This document shows, in pieces, positions 11,502-22,759 of a stretch of 64,000 bases of DNA. The notes below the pieces were generated by a model. The model was not told the DNA's origin. It did no database searches and was given only the letters and a program-made list of their open reading frames with translations. Source of the DNA: Pararge aegeria (Eukaryota > Arthropoda > Insecta > Lepidoptera > Nymphalidae). Position numbers and translations under genes: made by a program. Where the stretch lies: the NCBI RefSeq assembly GCF_905163445.1, contig NC_053187.1, positions 1,488,001-1,552,000 of the forward strand. The letters run 5' to 3'. Each line of letters begins with the position of its first letter. Position 1 is the stretch's first letter.

Positions 11502-11814
11502 GTCTCTAACCAAAATATATTTATCGTCAACGGAATCAAAACTGACCTTTGTGTCAATGGAATAAGGCATAAGTGGTTTCGTAAATTTACCGGTGAAAGT
11601 TGGTAAATCCACTATTGGGAACGCGATAGTCACTTGACATAATAACTGGTCAAAACAATAAAGAAACACTTTAAGAGATATCGGATCGCTGGGTTTCCAA
11701 GTGTATGTACTATTGTTTTCGGTATTAATGTCTGGCGTCCCGCTGCGATGAAGAGGGCAGTCATTGTGGACATTTTCCTGTGAGAATATTGCTCGTAAGT
11801 GGTATCGCAATATT
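11502..11814 (-). CDS. Orphan internal exon, unknown protein
   Basis: A 104-codon open stretch on the - strand that looks like a real internal exon. A pyrimidine-rich acceptor ending TTCAG lies just before 11814 and a strong GTAAGT donor begins at 11501. Reading enters with one base of a split codon and leaves in phase 0. The peptide includes SQENVHNDCPLHRSGTPDI, then YTWKPSDPISLKVFLYCFDQ, then LCQVTIAFPIVDLP and ends near DDKYILVRD. It has three cysteines and no low-complexity or transposon motif. A secreted or membrane ectodomain is possible. I do not recognise the family and no partner exon was found nearby. It runs opposite to unc5, so it would belong to a separate gene or be a relic. Confidence 0.45.
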
Positions 11815-11819
11815 CTGAA

Positions 11820-11980
11820 GTTGCACGGAAAAAGTTGAACAAAAGTTCAATAAAAAATCAAATATGCGTGATTATTATATTTGATTAAACAATTCGTTTT
11901 TAATTTTTCAATCATATTAATTAATCAATTGCATTATAAAAGATGCTTCACATAATTAAATATATTTTATTATAAAAAAT
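11820..11980. other. AT-rich gap
   Basis: Very AT-rich sequence upstream (in - strand sense) of the orphan exon. It fits an intron and shows no other signal. Confidence 0.4.
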
Positions 11981-11984
11981 TAAA

Positions 11985-12335
11985 AATTTATTTTATTTAA
12001 GTAGGCCTTACATAAGCACTTTTGAAACGTCAAGTCAGACTGTATGTAGTGATTCTACCACCGGTTTGGAAGGCAGATTCTACGGAGAAGAAGCCGGCAA
12101 GAAAATCAGCAGGTATAATAAGTAATTTAATTTATTTAATCTTAATAGAGATGAAAGCAGAGCCGAATGCTTCTAATAAATCTTGTCATTGATTCCATTA
12201 CAAGTTAGCCCTTCACTGCGATCTCACTGATGTAAAGTGATAATGCAGTCTAAGTTGGTAATGGGCTAACCAATTAGGGAGTATGCCAGTTATATTTAAT
12301 CGGTTTCTATGCGACATCGTACCAGAACAAATTTC
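11985..12335 (-). mobile_element. LINE-A 3' end followed by a SINE-2 piece
   Basis: The complement of the LINE-A tail and 3' untranslated part (11985-12190) abuts a reverse SINE-2 fragment (about 12195-12335). Both are truncated. Confidence 0.7.
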
Positions 12336-12344
12336 GTTCAAGGG

Positions 12345-12600
12345 TTAATTAGGTGAAATCCTTGAGATGTCTCTCAATAAGTTCAAAGATAATATAAAAG
12401 GTAAGCTTACAGATACACCCTATTGTAATATTAAGGATTACATGAGCGATAAAAAGATTTGGTGTGAACTCCATAGCGATAGCTTCATAATTTGTCTGTG
12501 AGATGGTGATCACCTAAAAAAACAGCTAAGTTTAGTGTTGGCACTTCTCAGAGCGCGTTTGGAACCGTATTAGCTTAAGCTTTAAGTTAAGAATATAGTT
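12345..12600 (+). mobile_element. LINE-B 3' fragment
   Basis: Remnants of the C-terminal codons (MSLNKFKDNIK-like, then YCNIKDYMSDKKIW-like) run into the LINE-B 3' untranslated segment. The TTTGAC tail is missing. Confidence 0.7.
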
Positions 12601-12674
12601 ATCACCATCACCTAACATTAATGGTATAATATTATATTTATGAACACTTCATAAGTGCCTGTGATAAGGTCATT

Positions 12675-12935
12675 TTGACGGCCGATTGGCGCAGTGGTCA
12701 GCGACCCTGTTTTCTGAGTCCAAGGCCGTAGGTTCCATTCCCACACCTTGAAATTGTTTGTGTGATGAACATGAATGTTTTTCAGTGTCTAAACACCCAG
12801 TTTATATATATAATATAAGTATTTATGTATTTTATTCAAAAATATTCATCAGTTATCTTAGTACCCATAACACAAGCTACGCTTACTTTGGGATAAGATG
12901 GCAATGTGTTTATTGTCGTAGTGTATTTATAATTC
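12675..12935 (+). repeat. SINE-1 copy
   Basis: Nearly full length, with the head GATTGGCGCAGTGGTCAGC and standard body. Confidence 0.85.
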
Positions 12936-12954
12936 ATTTATCTGGGCAAGAGAG

Positions 12955-13350
12955 AATTGGGAAATAAATTCCCATATTGCCTTCGCCGGGAATTGAACCC
13001 GGGGACTTAAACTTAAAACCACAGCGCTCACCGCTGCGCCAGAGAGGTATTATATATAAAAACGGTGATAGTGGTTGACCGAGTTCGATTCCCGGTACGG
13101 ATCTGAACGGATCGCCGCTGAATTATGTGTCGAAGGGGTTCATAAGTTTTTGTGTTTGCATCGCGTGCCTATAATAATATATTAGTTATTATCTAAAACT
13201 CATTCACCTACTAGACAGGAGGGCTGTGCTTAGTAGGTGATGGGACTTGAAAAGTTTTGTTTTTTATTCCACTAAAAGTAAGCCCTGCTAAGAATGCTAT
13301 CTCACCTGGAGGAAAGTGATGGCTAAAATGGTAGCGGGCTTATCTTTTAC
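12955..13350 (-). repeat. SINE-2 head and body pieces
   Basis: The complement of a tRNA-like head at about 12975-13055 and a reverse SINE-2 body piece at about 13258-13345. A further GAGTTCGATTCCCGG box occurs at about 13080. The order suggests successive insertions. Confidence 0.55.
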
Positions 13351-13880
13351 TAGCTGTTGCCCGCGACTTCGTCTGCGTTTGTTTTTGTTTTTCGAAAGAC
13401 ATGTGGCATTCGATTTAGGTGTAATTCTAGGCACTTTATGTATTTAGGATAGCTAAGCCTTAAATGACGGGTTGGCTGCCGTCAGCTGAGGAGTTGTGTC
13501 CACTATCTCAAATCACAATTATCAGATCTACACGAAATTTGGGCAAAATTAAACAAACATTATAACCCCTGAAGTACAAAAGTAATTATTTAAATCGGTT
13601 ATCATTTGACGAAGTTATGGTGTAAAATCGTCAAACACCTTCTAAACCCTGTCCCAAAAGAACTGAGCTTAATTTCGGGATAAGAAGCATCTTATATTAA
13701 TTCTAATACCTTCTGAAATATATGTACAAAGTTTCATGATGTTTAGTTTAGTAGTTATTGCGTGAAAGCGTAACAAACAAACTTACATTCACATTTATAA
13801 TATTTAGAACGGTTGCTTGAAGTTTCCAATGTGCTTATGTTAGGTCTACTTGAAATAAATGAATTTTGAATTTTGAATCA
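13351..13880 (+). repeat. ACTAGCTG-type repeat ending at a LINE-A tail
   Basis: Starts ACTAGCTGTTGCCCGCGAC and continues for about 450 bases to phrases such as GCGTGAAAGCGTAACAAACA. A LINE-A tail follows at 13805-13880. Its class is unresolved. Confidence 0.55.
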
Positions 13881-14170
13881 ATAGTAAAATGATAAGTTAC
13901 AATCTTTATTGCTAACTAAACTCCTAAAGGGCAACAAAATACCTTAAATAAATCCAACGATAAGAGTGGAGTTCAATCAGAAATCAATCGGCCAAATTTG
14001 CCCCCCTTCGATAAAAAGGTTCGGAGCCAATATTTTCTGCTATCGGTCGACAGTTGAGTCCTGGCCGCTAAAAACTCAATACAGTATTGCTTTCACAGCG
14101 AAGTGCTTTGTTGGCAATAACGTGGATATGCTTATTGTTGGAGCTATGAAAGTATCGTTGGATAAAAAAT
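13881..14170. other. Gene-free stretch
   Basis: No recognised repeat. An open frame at 13966-14208 runs into the SINE-2 head and has no domain. Confidence 0.4.
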
Positions 14171-14172
14171 AT

Positions 14173-14435
14173 ATCTCCCTAGCGCAGCGGTGGACGCTGT
14201 CTTTTTAAGTGGGAGGCCCTGGATTCGATTCCCGGCAATTCGGGAATTTATGATTTCTGAATTTTGTCTGGTCTGGTCTGGTGGGACACGTCGGCCGTGG
14301 CTAGTTACCACCCGTACCAATATTATATCTGCTTTACTTCTTAACGGGTAAGTCCACTACCATCTTAGATTGCATCGTCACTTACCACCAGGCGCGATTG
14401 CAGTCAAGGGCTAACTTGTAGTGAAAAAAAAGTTT
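14173..14435 (+). repeat. SINE-2 copy with good tRNA-like head
   Basis: Head with TAGCGCAGCGGTGG (A-box-like) and GATTCGATTCCCGGC (B-box-like), the doubled GGTCT segment and an A-rich tail. The head does not close as a functional tRNA. Confidence 0.85.
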
Positions 14436-14564
14436 ATTACTGGCTTGACAATTGTCAGAGCAATTGACATATTTATTTACTTGCGGTTGGATGTGTTCTT
14501 CGTCTGTGCTTTTTATGGTTCATACAAATCCCGTTAGAAATTATTGTTTTCCTGAAATCCATAA

Positions 14565-14640
14565 TTAAACACAAACACACACACACACACATACACACAT
14601 AAACATACACGCACACATATACACGTGTTTTAGTCAGCAT
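14565..14640. repeat. CA-rich microsatellite
   Basis: A tract of CA and CATA units running to CACGTG. Confidence 0.9.
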
Positions 14641-15845
14641 GCTAATCTCACTTAACTGTTAGAGAACTAAACATACCTTTGTTAAAGTGCATTAGATATT
14701 ATCTCAATGATTCAATCAATGTTTGGGTAGGCACTGGTCCCTAAGATATATATAGGTTACCTATACGATTTCCTGTTTTAGGGGTCAGGATTCCAAAGAT
14801 TTATCGTACCGAGAATTTCTAATAAATAGTTGCTCTCCCTTCTCCAAAAATCTCGCTATACTAAATATCAAGTTGATTGGTTACTTAGTTAGGGCGTGAA
14901 GGAAGGACAAACAAACACACTTTCGCATTACACCAAATTTGACCAAATGAGAAGTGAGGTCATCATTTCGAGGATGCTACGTTCCTGGCATAAAGAAATA
15001 TTACATGTAATTTTTTTATATAGCGAGCAAGGTGAGCCTAGATGTTCGTGTGGGAGATAACAAAAAAAAAATTAAAATTCGATATCTTGTACAATTTTCT
15101 ACTAAACAAATTCTTTAATTTGATACCTTTATTGTTAAAAGAAATTTGATTGGCCAATATATAAACTGACTTTCTGTGGCAGCGGCCATCTGGACCGATT
15201 TTTATCAAACATAGCAAGGAACACTCACAGATTAATTCACCTTTCAAATAAAATAAAAAACAAAATAAAAACCGGTTCATCTACAGAAACAGAAACACGT
15301 AGAACACACACATACACACACTCGTCAAACTTATAACACCCGTCGTTTTTGCGTCGGGGATCGAAATGTATTTTGTTGAGACATTAAATTCCCTTAGTCA
15401 TATCCACCTTACTCCAACAAGTGCTGGGTCAGCGCGACAAGGCGTGGGCACATAACGAGTTTAACAGAATATGATTTTCGCTCGTCGCAATGAGAGAGCG
15501 TTTTAGCGTCACTTTTTATTCTCTCCCATGAGACCCAGTCCGCAGACTGTACCGGGAATATGGGTTATACTATGGCCGTTAAATTGATGAATAGTCATTT
15601 CGTGTTGTCCTTTTTACCAAATCCTACTTTATAATATTTTAAACGTGAAAGTTTGTGACGATGTACACTGTATAGGTGTTTCTCTTACGATTAAATCTAC
15701 TGAATAAATTTCCATAAAAATTAACAGTAATGTATGTGATACGGGATAAACACCAAAACAACACATTATAGTAAGTAAGCTCATCACCAGACACTAATTT
15801 TCCATACCTACCCTACAAAATAGAAAGATTGAGTGTCAAACTGAA
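14641..15845. other. Gene-free stretch
   Basis: Mixed repeats and unique sequence. A frame at 15038-15280 on the - strand has no domain and recalls fragments of other interspersed repeats. Part near 14870-14930 resembles the ACTAGCTG-type repeats. Confidence 0.4.
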
Positions 15846-15849
15846 AAAT

Positions 15850-16330
15850 ACCTATTGAAGTTGGAAATGGGTAACTGCTGAGTTTCTTGCCGGCTTCCTC
15901 TCGGTAGTTACGAATATATTCTGTCGAAGCGGTAGAACAACAGACAAACTTATCGTTTCAAAATAAGGCCGAAATTTAATAAATGAATCAAATTTAAGAA
16001 TTCAACTACAAAATCAAAAATTCTTAATGATTATAGTTTATTGACGGAGTACAGTAATCACTTACTAGTATATAGGTACAACATTGAAGTAAGTCCGGTT
16101 AAAAATAATTAAATTTAGTTAAAAGCAAAAATTGTAAGAATAAAAGATTTAATATTAAACAAATGAAAATAATGATTGAAATTTAAAAAAAAGCTAATCC
16201 TTACTAATATTATAAATGTCAATGTAAGTTTGTTTGTTACGCTTTCACGCAAAAACTACTTAACCAATCATCATGAAACTTTGTACACATATTCTTGGAA
16301 GTGTTAGAAGTAATACAGGATACTTTTTAG
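15850..16330. repeat. LINE-A tail (+) and ACTAGCTG-type repeat (-)
   Basis: A diverged LINE-A 3' untranslated segment and tail (15850-16000) is followed by AT-rich sequence. A reverse copy of the element that ends near the phrase GTTACGCTTTCACGC lies at 16200-16330. Confidence 0.5.
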
Positions 16331-16850
16331 CTCGACTAACTTACCCATAGAGTATACAAACACTACGTCAGACCATGTCGCTGGCTGTCCGTGAAAATCC
16401 GTGGCCTTGGGTCCCTACTGAAAATCAGCGTTACTTACAAGTGGGAATAGAACCCACGGCCTTGGACTCAACTTATATGTCAAACTTATGGAAGCTTAAA
16501 ATTGCTAAGCTCATCAAAATTATAACAGATAAAAAACACCTGTCCCATAAATCCCGCGGACCACCGCCAGCGGAGCGATGATCGCGCGAAATAACACGGG
16601 TATTTTGTCTTAAGCCGTTAATTTGCCGCCGCCCGGGCAGTGCACGTCGAATACAATTTTACGGCGGAGTGCGCTCTGAGCCGATTGCGGACGACACGAC
16701 ACAAGCCTGCCCGGGGCCCGCACGAATGCAAACCATCGGATACGGCATTTACGCTTTCCTATTTTTGGTAAACGTTGTGACAACAAATTCACGAAACGTG
16801 CATAGGCCATAGAGGTTACATTTCCGAAGACCTGTTTGATGTGGCGTGTA
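16331..16850. other. Gene-free stretch with a GC-rich island
   Basis: A small SINE-1 head piece lies at about 16435-16475 (complement). The segment 16553-16810 is clearly GC-richer than its surroundings and not shared with any repeat here. A 66-codon reverse frame crosses it without a recognisable domain. It could be a regulatory island. Confidence 0.4.
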
Positions 16851-16854
16851 AAGA

Positions 16855-17880
16855 TTGAATAAATTATAAATTAAACCATACACATATTCCTGCTTTTCGC
16901 TGAGTATTGGAAATTAAGCTTTAAATTAATTACGCTTTGCCATTTTTGAACAGAAACTTTTATGCGGTAATTTTTATTGAATGAGATTTTTTTTTAATTT
17001 CTAGGCACATTGTTACAGGAAAGAGAAGATAAATAATGTTTATTGAAAAGAGCATCACTATCCCTTATGGAGTGTTCGTGTAGATAAAAATTACATACCT
17101 CTGTTATATCTCCTGACAGGGTATATAACTGAGTGATGTAATTTTTGTCAATGCTCTGTGACTGAGCTGTGGGAGAAGATAAATTTTTCATTCTTTCCCC
17201 TGGGAAATAATTGTCTCCTGCCCATGCGAGCCGTGCTGCACAATGACAGGGTAAATGAAGAGTTAAGCCTCGTTTATAATTACACATAAATTGTTCGTTC
17301 ATTATTTTCACTTTGCTCGGAGAGTTGATAAAGCTGTGGGTTGAGATAAACATATTTTCTTTCGATAGGCGCAGGTTGCAGCGACCCTGCTTTCTAAGTC
17401 CAAGGCCGTGGGTTCGACGGCAACGCTGCGTTAACCGGTGCGGGGTCGCCATACCAGCACCTAGGGACTCCAACGTCCACTCCGTTCTCGAAGCTATATT
17501 ATAAAAAAAAAAAAAATTTAAATTCAAGCAAAACTGACAGCTCCATAAATTCGGACATGGTGTACGAAAATACAAGTGGTCACGTATTGGTTAAAGGGTA
17601 GGCAGCATCCCGGATTATGCGGGAGCAGCTTACTATATTGGCGCAGGGAGCAGTTTGTGGTGCCATTTTTGAGTCTGGAGCTAATTATTATATTTTGTTC
17701 TTGCAAAATCCTGCATTTATGGGTAACTACAAGTTGCCCGCGTTCTTTATCTATGTTTATTATGATTTAAAATCAAAATCCGAGGAACCCGTTGGTTTTT
17801 TTTTGGTATAAAGAATATCCTATGCTACTCTCTGCACTCTCAACTAACTCTATGCCAAAAATCAAGTCGATTGCTTTAGT
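16855..17880. other. Repeat fragments and unplaced sequence
   Basis: Holds a fragment of the 12-bp-duplication element (16855-16925) and a SINE-1 head fragment at 17383-17420. The rest is unassigned. Several overlapping frames are not supported by domains. Confidence 0.4.
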
Positions 17881-17882
17881 CA

Positions 17883-18570
17883 AAAATATCTTTATTCAAC
17901 TAGGCCCTTGTAGGTGGCACCTTGTAGGTGGCACCGTATAGGTGGCACTTTTGATGCGTACATAAGAATTACACGGTAGTGAGATGATGGCGATAACCAC
18001 ATTCGTAAACTTAAAACTAAGAGGGTTCCAAACGCGTCCTGGTCTAAGAAGAAGCCCACAACAAACTTTGGCAGGTCTTTTTTTTGTTATCACCATCTCA
18101 AAATGTGATTTAAAATTATTAGAAGAGCAACCTGGTTAGAGAAATAATTCACACCCAAGCTTTTTTATCGATTACGTGGTCCTTTATACTATAATAGGAC
18201 TTTTCTTACGTTTAATACAAACTTTGAACTTTTTTAGTGACATCCCCAAGATATCAACCGGTAATTTATTGTAAAATTGTATACAATTCCCTTTAAATAA
18301 ATAAATAAATAAATAATAATATTATTTATTTATTTGTCATTATCTTCACATCTTTAAATTTATCTCTCAATGACTCTCTCGGACCTATTTTATAGATCGC
18401 ACGAAGATCCCTCATCTGCAGCACGAAAATAGTGCCAATATCAGCAGCATTACCCCTCAGTAAAATTCCATATGACATAATGCTGTGAAAGTAACTAAAA
18501 TAGACTAGCCTAGCAGCTTCTATGTCCGTTATGTGGGTATCTTCTTCACTGCATAGGCGGCAGAATGAAG
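17883..18570 (-). mobile_element. LINE-B 3' region with RT remnant
   Basis: From the tail inward it reads the 3' untranslated segment, then codons for the C-terminus. After an AAAT/TTTA microsatellite at 18295-18345 it encodes RT residues such as GILLRGNAADIGTIF and FVLQMRDLRAIYKIGPRES. The short motif GTAGGTGGCAC is repeated in tandem near 17910-17945. Confidence 0.75.
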
Positions 18571-19165
18571 CCTGCTCGATAAATTAAGTGTAAATTATAT
18601 GTAAATATTTAACGGAAATAATTTCGAATAGTTGGAGGTGCTTGCCGGGAATCCAACCTGAGACTCCGAGAGTGAGACCAAAGCCTTCCTAGCCATTATG
18701 CTCTCAGTGTCAGCCCCCTTGTGTATACAATGCTCGAATTATAATTACAATAACAATACCGCAACGAACTCGCTCCCTCCAACCTCCAAAACTAATAGAG
18801 TTAATAAAAAAAACATTCGTATAGATGCACGGCAGCGTAAAAAACGAATCGGCTTAAGCGTACAACGAAATTATTTTATATATTTTGATTTATTTTGCCC
18901 GATAACAGATAATCAGATAACGGTTTTAATTCTGAGCGGAAAAATATAAAAATTAATAAGTTCGGCCCGCGATGGGAAAACTGACATTTGCGCGGCACGT
19001 TTGATGGAATCGGCGTGAGGTCGAGTGGCAAATACGAGATGGGGGTACGATTTAAACTTTAATCATTTGAGTCATCAACGTGTATACACGTTTGAAATTA
19101 TTATTTGTGGATTAATATAGTAGTCCATAAGACATCAGCCTCTTTCAGATAAATTTAAAGCAGAG
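18571..19165. other. Gene-free stretch with a tRNA-like head
   Basis: A reverse tRNA-like head, with a GGGAATCC box, lies at about 18640-18700. A short GC-richer, non-repetitive patch lies at 18960-19040. No gene seen. Confidence 0.4.
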
Positions 19166-19169
19166 ATAT

Positions 19170-19400
19170 TAGTTTTTGTATGGAAGGTGAAACTGTTGGA
19201 AGGTTATTATTATTATTATTATTTAACTCTTTATTTGTACACCACAATGAAGTTAGGAAAATAAAAAAACAAAAGAAATACAAAGACAGAAGTAGAATAC
19301 AAAAGGCGGCCTTATCGCTAAGTAGCGATCTCTGCCAGGCAACCTTTGGATTAGGACAAGATGAGAGAGAGCGGACAGGTGGTGTAAAATTATTATAAAC
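19170..19400 (-). repeat. Interspersed repeat (GCGATCTCTGCCAGGCAACC family)
   Basis: A TTA-triplet tail is followed by the complement of a LINE-like 3' segment. Related copies lie at 38935-39030, 53795-53935, 54510-54600 and 62520-62665. Frames here are repeat translations. Confidence 0.6.
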
Positions 19401-20235
19401 GTACATTCAAATAGCTAAATACAAATACATAAACAAAATTGCACAAATAAGAAAAATATAATAAATAAATATAAAATAATAAACTAATATATACTCAATC
19501 ATACATATATGAACATATAGATAATAAAAATAAACATAATCAAGGTATAATAAATGTTGTCATTATTGTGCAAGATAATATGCTTTCACCGCGTTTTTAA
19601 ATGTTTCAAACGATTTTGCCTCACGTACCTATATTTAGGTAGGTTAAACTGTTGGGACTTCAGAAATACACCATATTTCCTAATGCGTTTTGTAATCAAT
19701 ACGATATTAATAACCTCCCAAAAAGTTAACAAGCATTCAGTTCAGGATGACTTTTTCAATTCGATGTAAGTTTTAATGCTAACAATTAACTATAGATTTC
19801 TTATAAAAAATGTACCATTTCCCTTGCATAAGTTACCAAATTTATGTAGCCTAGTAATACTGCACTACTGGTTAATGTTTATGAGTTTCACGGCCCCAAA
19901 AAGATTTATCCCATCTAAAACAATAAACACCTGATAAGTAATTGATGCGATTAGGAGGCGGTCCGGCGAACAGAGCCGCAGACTTAAGTAAATCCGTATT
20001 TGTGGGGATACATTGCGGGACAATCGTCGGGACACTTCAGTAAGGTGAGTTTGCGGAGCTTCGAGTGGCCGGGGGCTGTTTGTAATGCACGATTTATCGG
20101 TACGACTAAGAATTATTTATTCTTAAGATTCTTTTGACGGCTTGCTACCTTCCTAGGTACCTTCCCACGCTGTGGTTTTGTATCGATGATTCAATTGGTG
20201 GCAAAGGCATATGAAAATTAAAATTTTTAAATTCT
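19401..20235. other. Gene-free stretch with a non-repetitive GC-richer island
   Basis: AT-rich up to about 19915. The segment 19940-20095 is GC-richer and matches no repeat here, so it is a candidate regulatory island. No coding evidence. Confidence 0.4.
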
Positions 20236-20465
20236 TGACGGCCGATTGGCGTAGTGGGCAGCGACTCTGCTTTCTAAGTCCAAGGTCGTGGGTTCGATTC
20301 CCAGTTTTTCAGTGTCTGGGTGTTTATCTATATATTATAAGTATGTATGTATATTATTCGTACAATTATTCATCAGTTATCTTAGTACCCATAACAGCTT
20401 CGCTTACTTTGTGGTTACAGGGCGATGTGTGTATTTTGTCGTATATTTATTATAAATTTATTATT
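20236..20465 (+). repeat. SINE-1 copy with internal deletion
   Basis: The head is intact. The junction between the head and the CAGTGTCTGGGTG segment lacks the usual 30 or so bases, and the end is shortened. Confidence 0.8.
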
Positions 20466-20524
20466 ATTATTAAATACTTACGTTTCAAAATAATTTCTTA
20501 CTTGACGTATAAGTTTCTATATAA

Positions 20525-20760
20525 TTTTCAAAAGTGCTTATATTAGTCCTACATGAAATAAACGAATTTTGAATTTGAATTTGGATTTAAATTTTCATTG
20601 GTCTGGTCTGGCGGGCTTTAGCCGTGACTAGTTACGACCCAGCTAAAAAAAGAAGCGTTCGGCTACGATGCTGCGTAGAAACCGATTAAGTGGATGGTAT
20701 AATAAAACTGCCATAGCCCTATCCGCTTAGCTTAAGTGACCGGCACATGAATAATCTAAT
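20525..20760 (+). repeat. LINE-A tail then SINE-2 piece
   Basis: A LINE-A tail (20525-20590) is followed by a headless SINE-2 body beginning at the doubled GGTCT segment. Confidence 0.65.
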
Positions 20761-21333
20761 CTAACTTAAGATATTAGTTGTAGCGCGGGGATCACGCGAC
20801 TACACTCTTGGAGCATCTCTGATGTTATATTCGCTCACTTAGTAAACATTTTGTTAACTCAGTATTTCCATTCGTTTGCTTACTTAATATTACAGCAGTA
20901 TTACAGAGTCGGAAACGAGTGAGTGAGTTTTTAGTTTACTCTTCAAAATACAAGCTCAAAATTAAGAGATTTGTTTTTGCTAACCTATTTTATTTCCATA
21001 GAAATGTTATTAACAAGAAACTGAAACTGCCTTTTAGCACTGTAGTATATAAAACACTTGTCGCCGAACAATGGCTTCCAGCGACCGTACGCCCACGCTC
21101 TGGAGGCATACATTTCTATTTTTCACTAGGGCGAATACTAGTTGTTTAAGGGCGTAAAGGCCATGTAGTTTAAAAATTGCAATAAAGTCGCAAACTGTTA
21201 TAAAGTGTTATTAAAATTCGAGTGTTCTGAGTCTTGTTTTGGGCGCTAAGGTGAGGCGAATATTTTTCTACTGGCTTGTTATTAAGATTTCTATAGTTAT
21301 TTATATAGCAGTAGTAGATATATTTGGAGTATT
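20761..21333. other. Gene-free stretch
   Basis: No repeat of the named families and no coding signal. A 76-codon frame at 20919-21149 has no domain. Confidence 0.4.
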
Positions 21334-21341
21334 AGTACCTG

Positions 21342-21526
21342 CAGTGGCGTTATTACACACATTAGGCAGATAATATAAAATGAAACAAATCACCAGTTAT
21401 AAAATTTTTAAGGATAGGAATTGTAAGAGTTACAAAAAGCCTTCCTTTAAGTTTTTATAACTCGTACTGGAGATTTTCTTCATTTTATATCATCTGCATA
21501 CCCTGTGCATACCCTCTACGCCACTG
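21342..21526. mobile_element. hAT-like MITE, copy 1
   Basis: A 185-bp insertion starting CAGTGGCG and ending CGCCACTG. Identical 8-bp duplications AGTACCTG flank it at 21334-21341 and 21527-21534. It shares an internal CTCGTACTGGAGATTT segment with the copy at 37557. It is too short to encode a transposase. Confidence 0.9.
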
Positions 21527-21534
21527 AGTACCTG

Positions 21535-21675
21535 GAGCTTTTTGTGACGGAGCTCGCCCGGAGAAGTAAGTACTACCTACATGATTATTTCTGCCGCTAA
21601 GCAGTTTTGTCGCATTAGGGGAACACTTTAAAAGCACTTGTTTCTTGCATGCCCAGCAAAGTGTTATTCAAATTC
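21535..21675. repeat. Unassigned repeat shared with 41830-41900
   Basis: The phrase TGACGGAGCTCG(C/T)CCG and the following bases recur at about 41840. It is part of an unidentified interspersed repeat. Confidence 0.4.
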
Positions 21676-21679
21676 ATAT

Positions 21680-22120
21680 TCAAAAATGTTTTATTCAGGC
21701 CTTATTACAGGCACTTATGAAGCGTTCATACATTTAACATGTTACACTAATGTTAGTGATGGTGATAACTGCATTCATTAACTTAAAACTAAAGCGGGTT
21801 CTAAACGCGCCCTGGTCTAAGAAGAGCCCACAACAAACTTAGCCAGGTTTTTTGTTATCACCATCTCACAGTGTAGTTAATGTGGAGCTATGAAGTAAGA
21901 GCAATTCATACCCAAGCTATTTTATCATACTTAATATTATAATAGGATGTTTCTATACGCTTACGTTTTATATAAAGTTTGAACTTATTGAGAGACATCT
22001 GAGCCTCATAATAATATGCCGTAGGACATAATACTGTGAAAGTAACTAAAATACACAAGCCTGGCAGTTTGTACATCTGTTATACTACGTATCTTTATAC
22101 GTATTCGTTCAATAAATTAT
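21680..22120 (-). mobile_element. LINE-B 3' region, truncated
   Basis: The complement of the 3' untranslated part, then broken C-terminal codons and an RT piece matching the copy at 17883-18570 (CATAATACTGTGAAAGTAAC shared apart from one base). Confidence 0.7.
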
Positions 22121-22759
22121 TTGTTTATACGCGATAGTATCTAAATCAGGTCTATCTGCTTGGCCCATCAATTTGTTATTATAAACAAAAAAAGTTATTT
22201 CTATTAAAAATGTCGTATGGACTAAAAGTCACTATTCAAGTGGCAATCGGTAAACTCCGCACGTAGCACAAACGAGTGCGCGACGCGAATCTTCCACAAT
22301 TGTTCGAATCTTGGAGACTTAACGCGATCGAGTTCCGTTGCCCGGCGATAAACCGCTTACATAATACTCCCCTTACAGTTTATGCCCGTTTCATACCTAT
22401 TGTGGCGATTAACGAGGCATTGGGAATTAGTATTCCCGTAAGCTTACCTGAAGCGGTAATATCCCAGTGGGTAGGACCAGTGGTAACTTTTGAAATGAAA
22501 TGAAATGAAATTTATTCGCTGAATATGAGCTTACATAGGGTCTTATTATAATATAACATTCCTCCATTTTCTATTATTAAGCATGCGAAATGTAAAATGC
22601 ACAACAAGAACAATCATTACACATGTCTGCATAATCTTGTTGAGCAAGGATTGAAAAGTTATTTATTAAATTATACAGGTAATATCAATGTTATCATAAT
22701 AATGTCAAAATAATATCATTTTTAATTCAGATACTCGGATATTGCATAGAAACATTTTG
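22121..22759. other. Gene-free stretch
   Basis: Contains a 75-codon frame (22276-22503) that ends in a SINE-3 head piece at about 22450-22480 and in a GAAAT run. It has no domain. Otherwise unassigned. Confidence 0.4.

Noticed and set aside
14173..14245. tRNA gene candidates in SINE heads (also near 12675, 31040 and 33612)
   Set aside because: A- and B-box-like motifs are present, but the arms do not close into a full cloverleaf and the sequence continues into a SINE body shared by many copies.
16610..16810. 66-codon reverse frame in the GC-rich island
   Set aside because: GC-rich sequence lacks stop codons by composition. The peptide is Arg-rich and featureless.
22276..22503. 75-codon forward frame with ordinary composition
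   Set aside because: No domain, no splice context, and it ends in a SINE-3 head piece and a GAAAT run.
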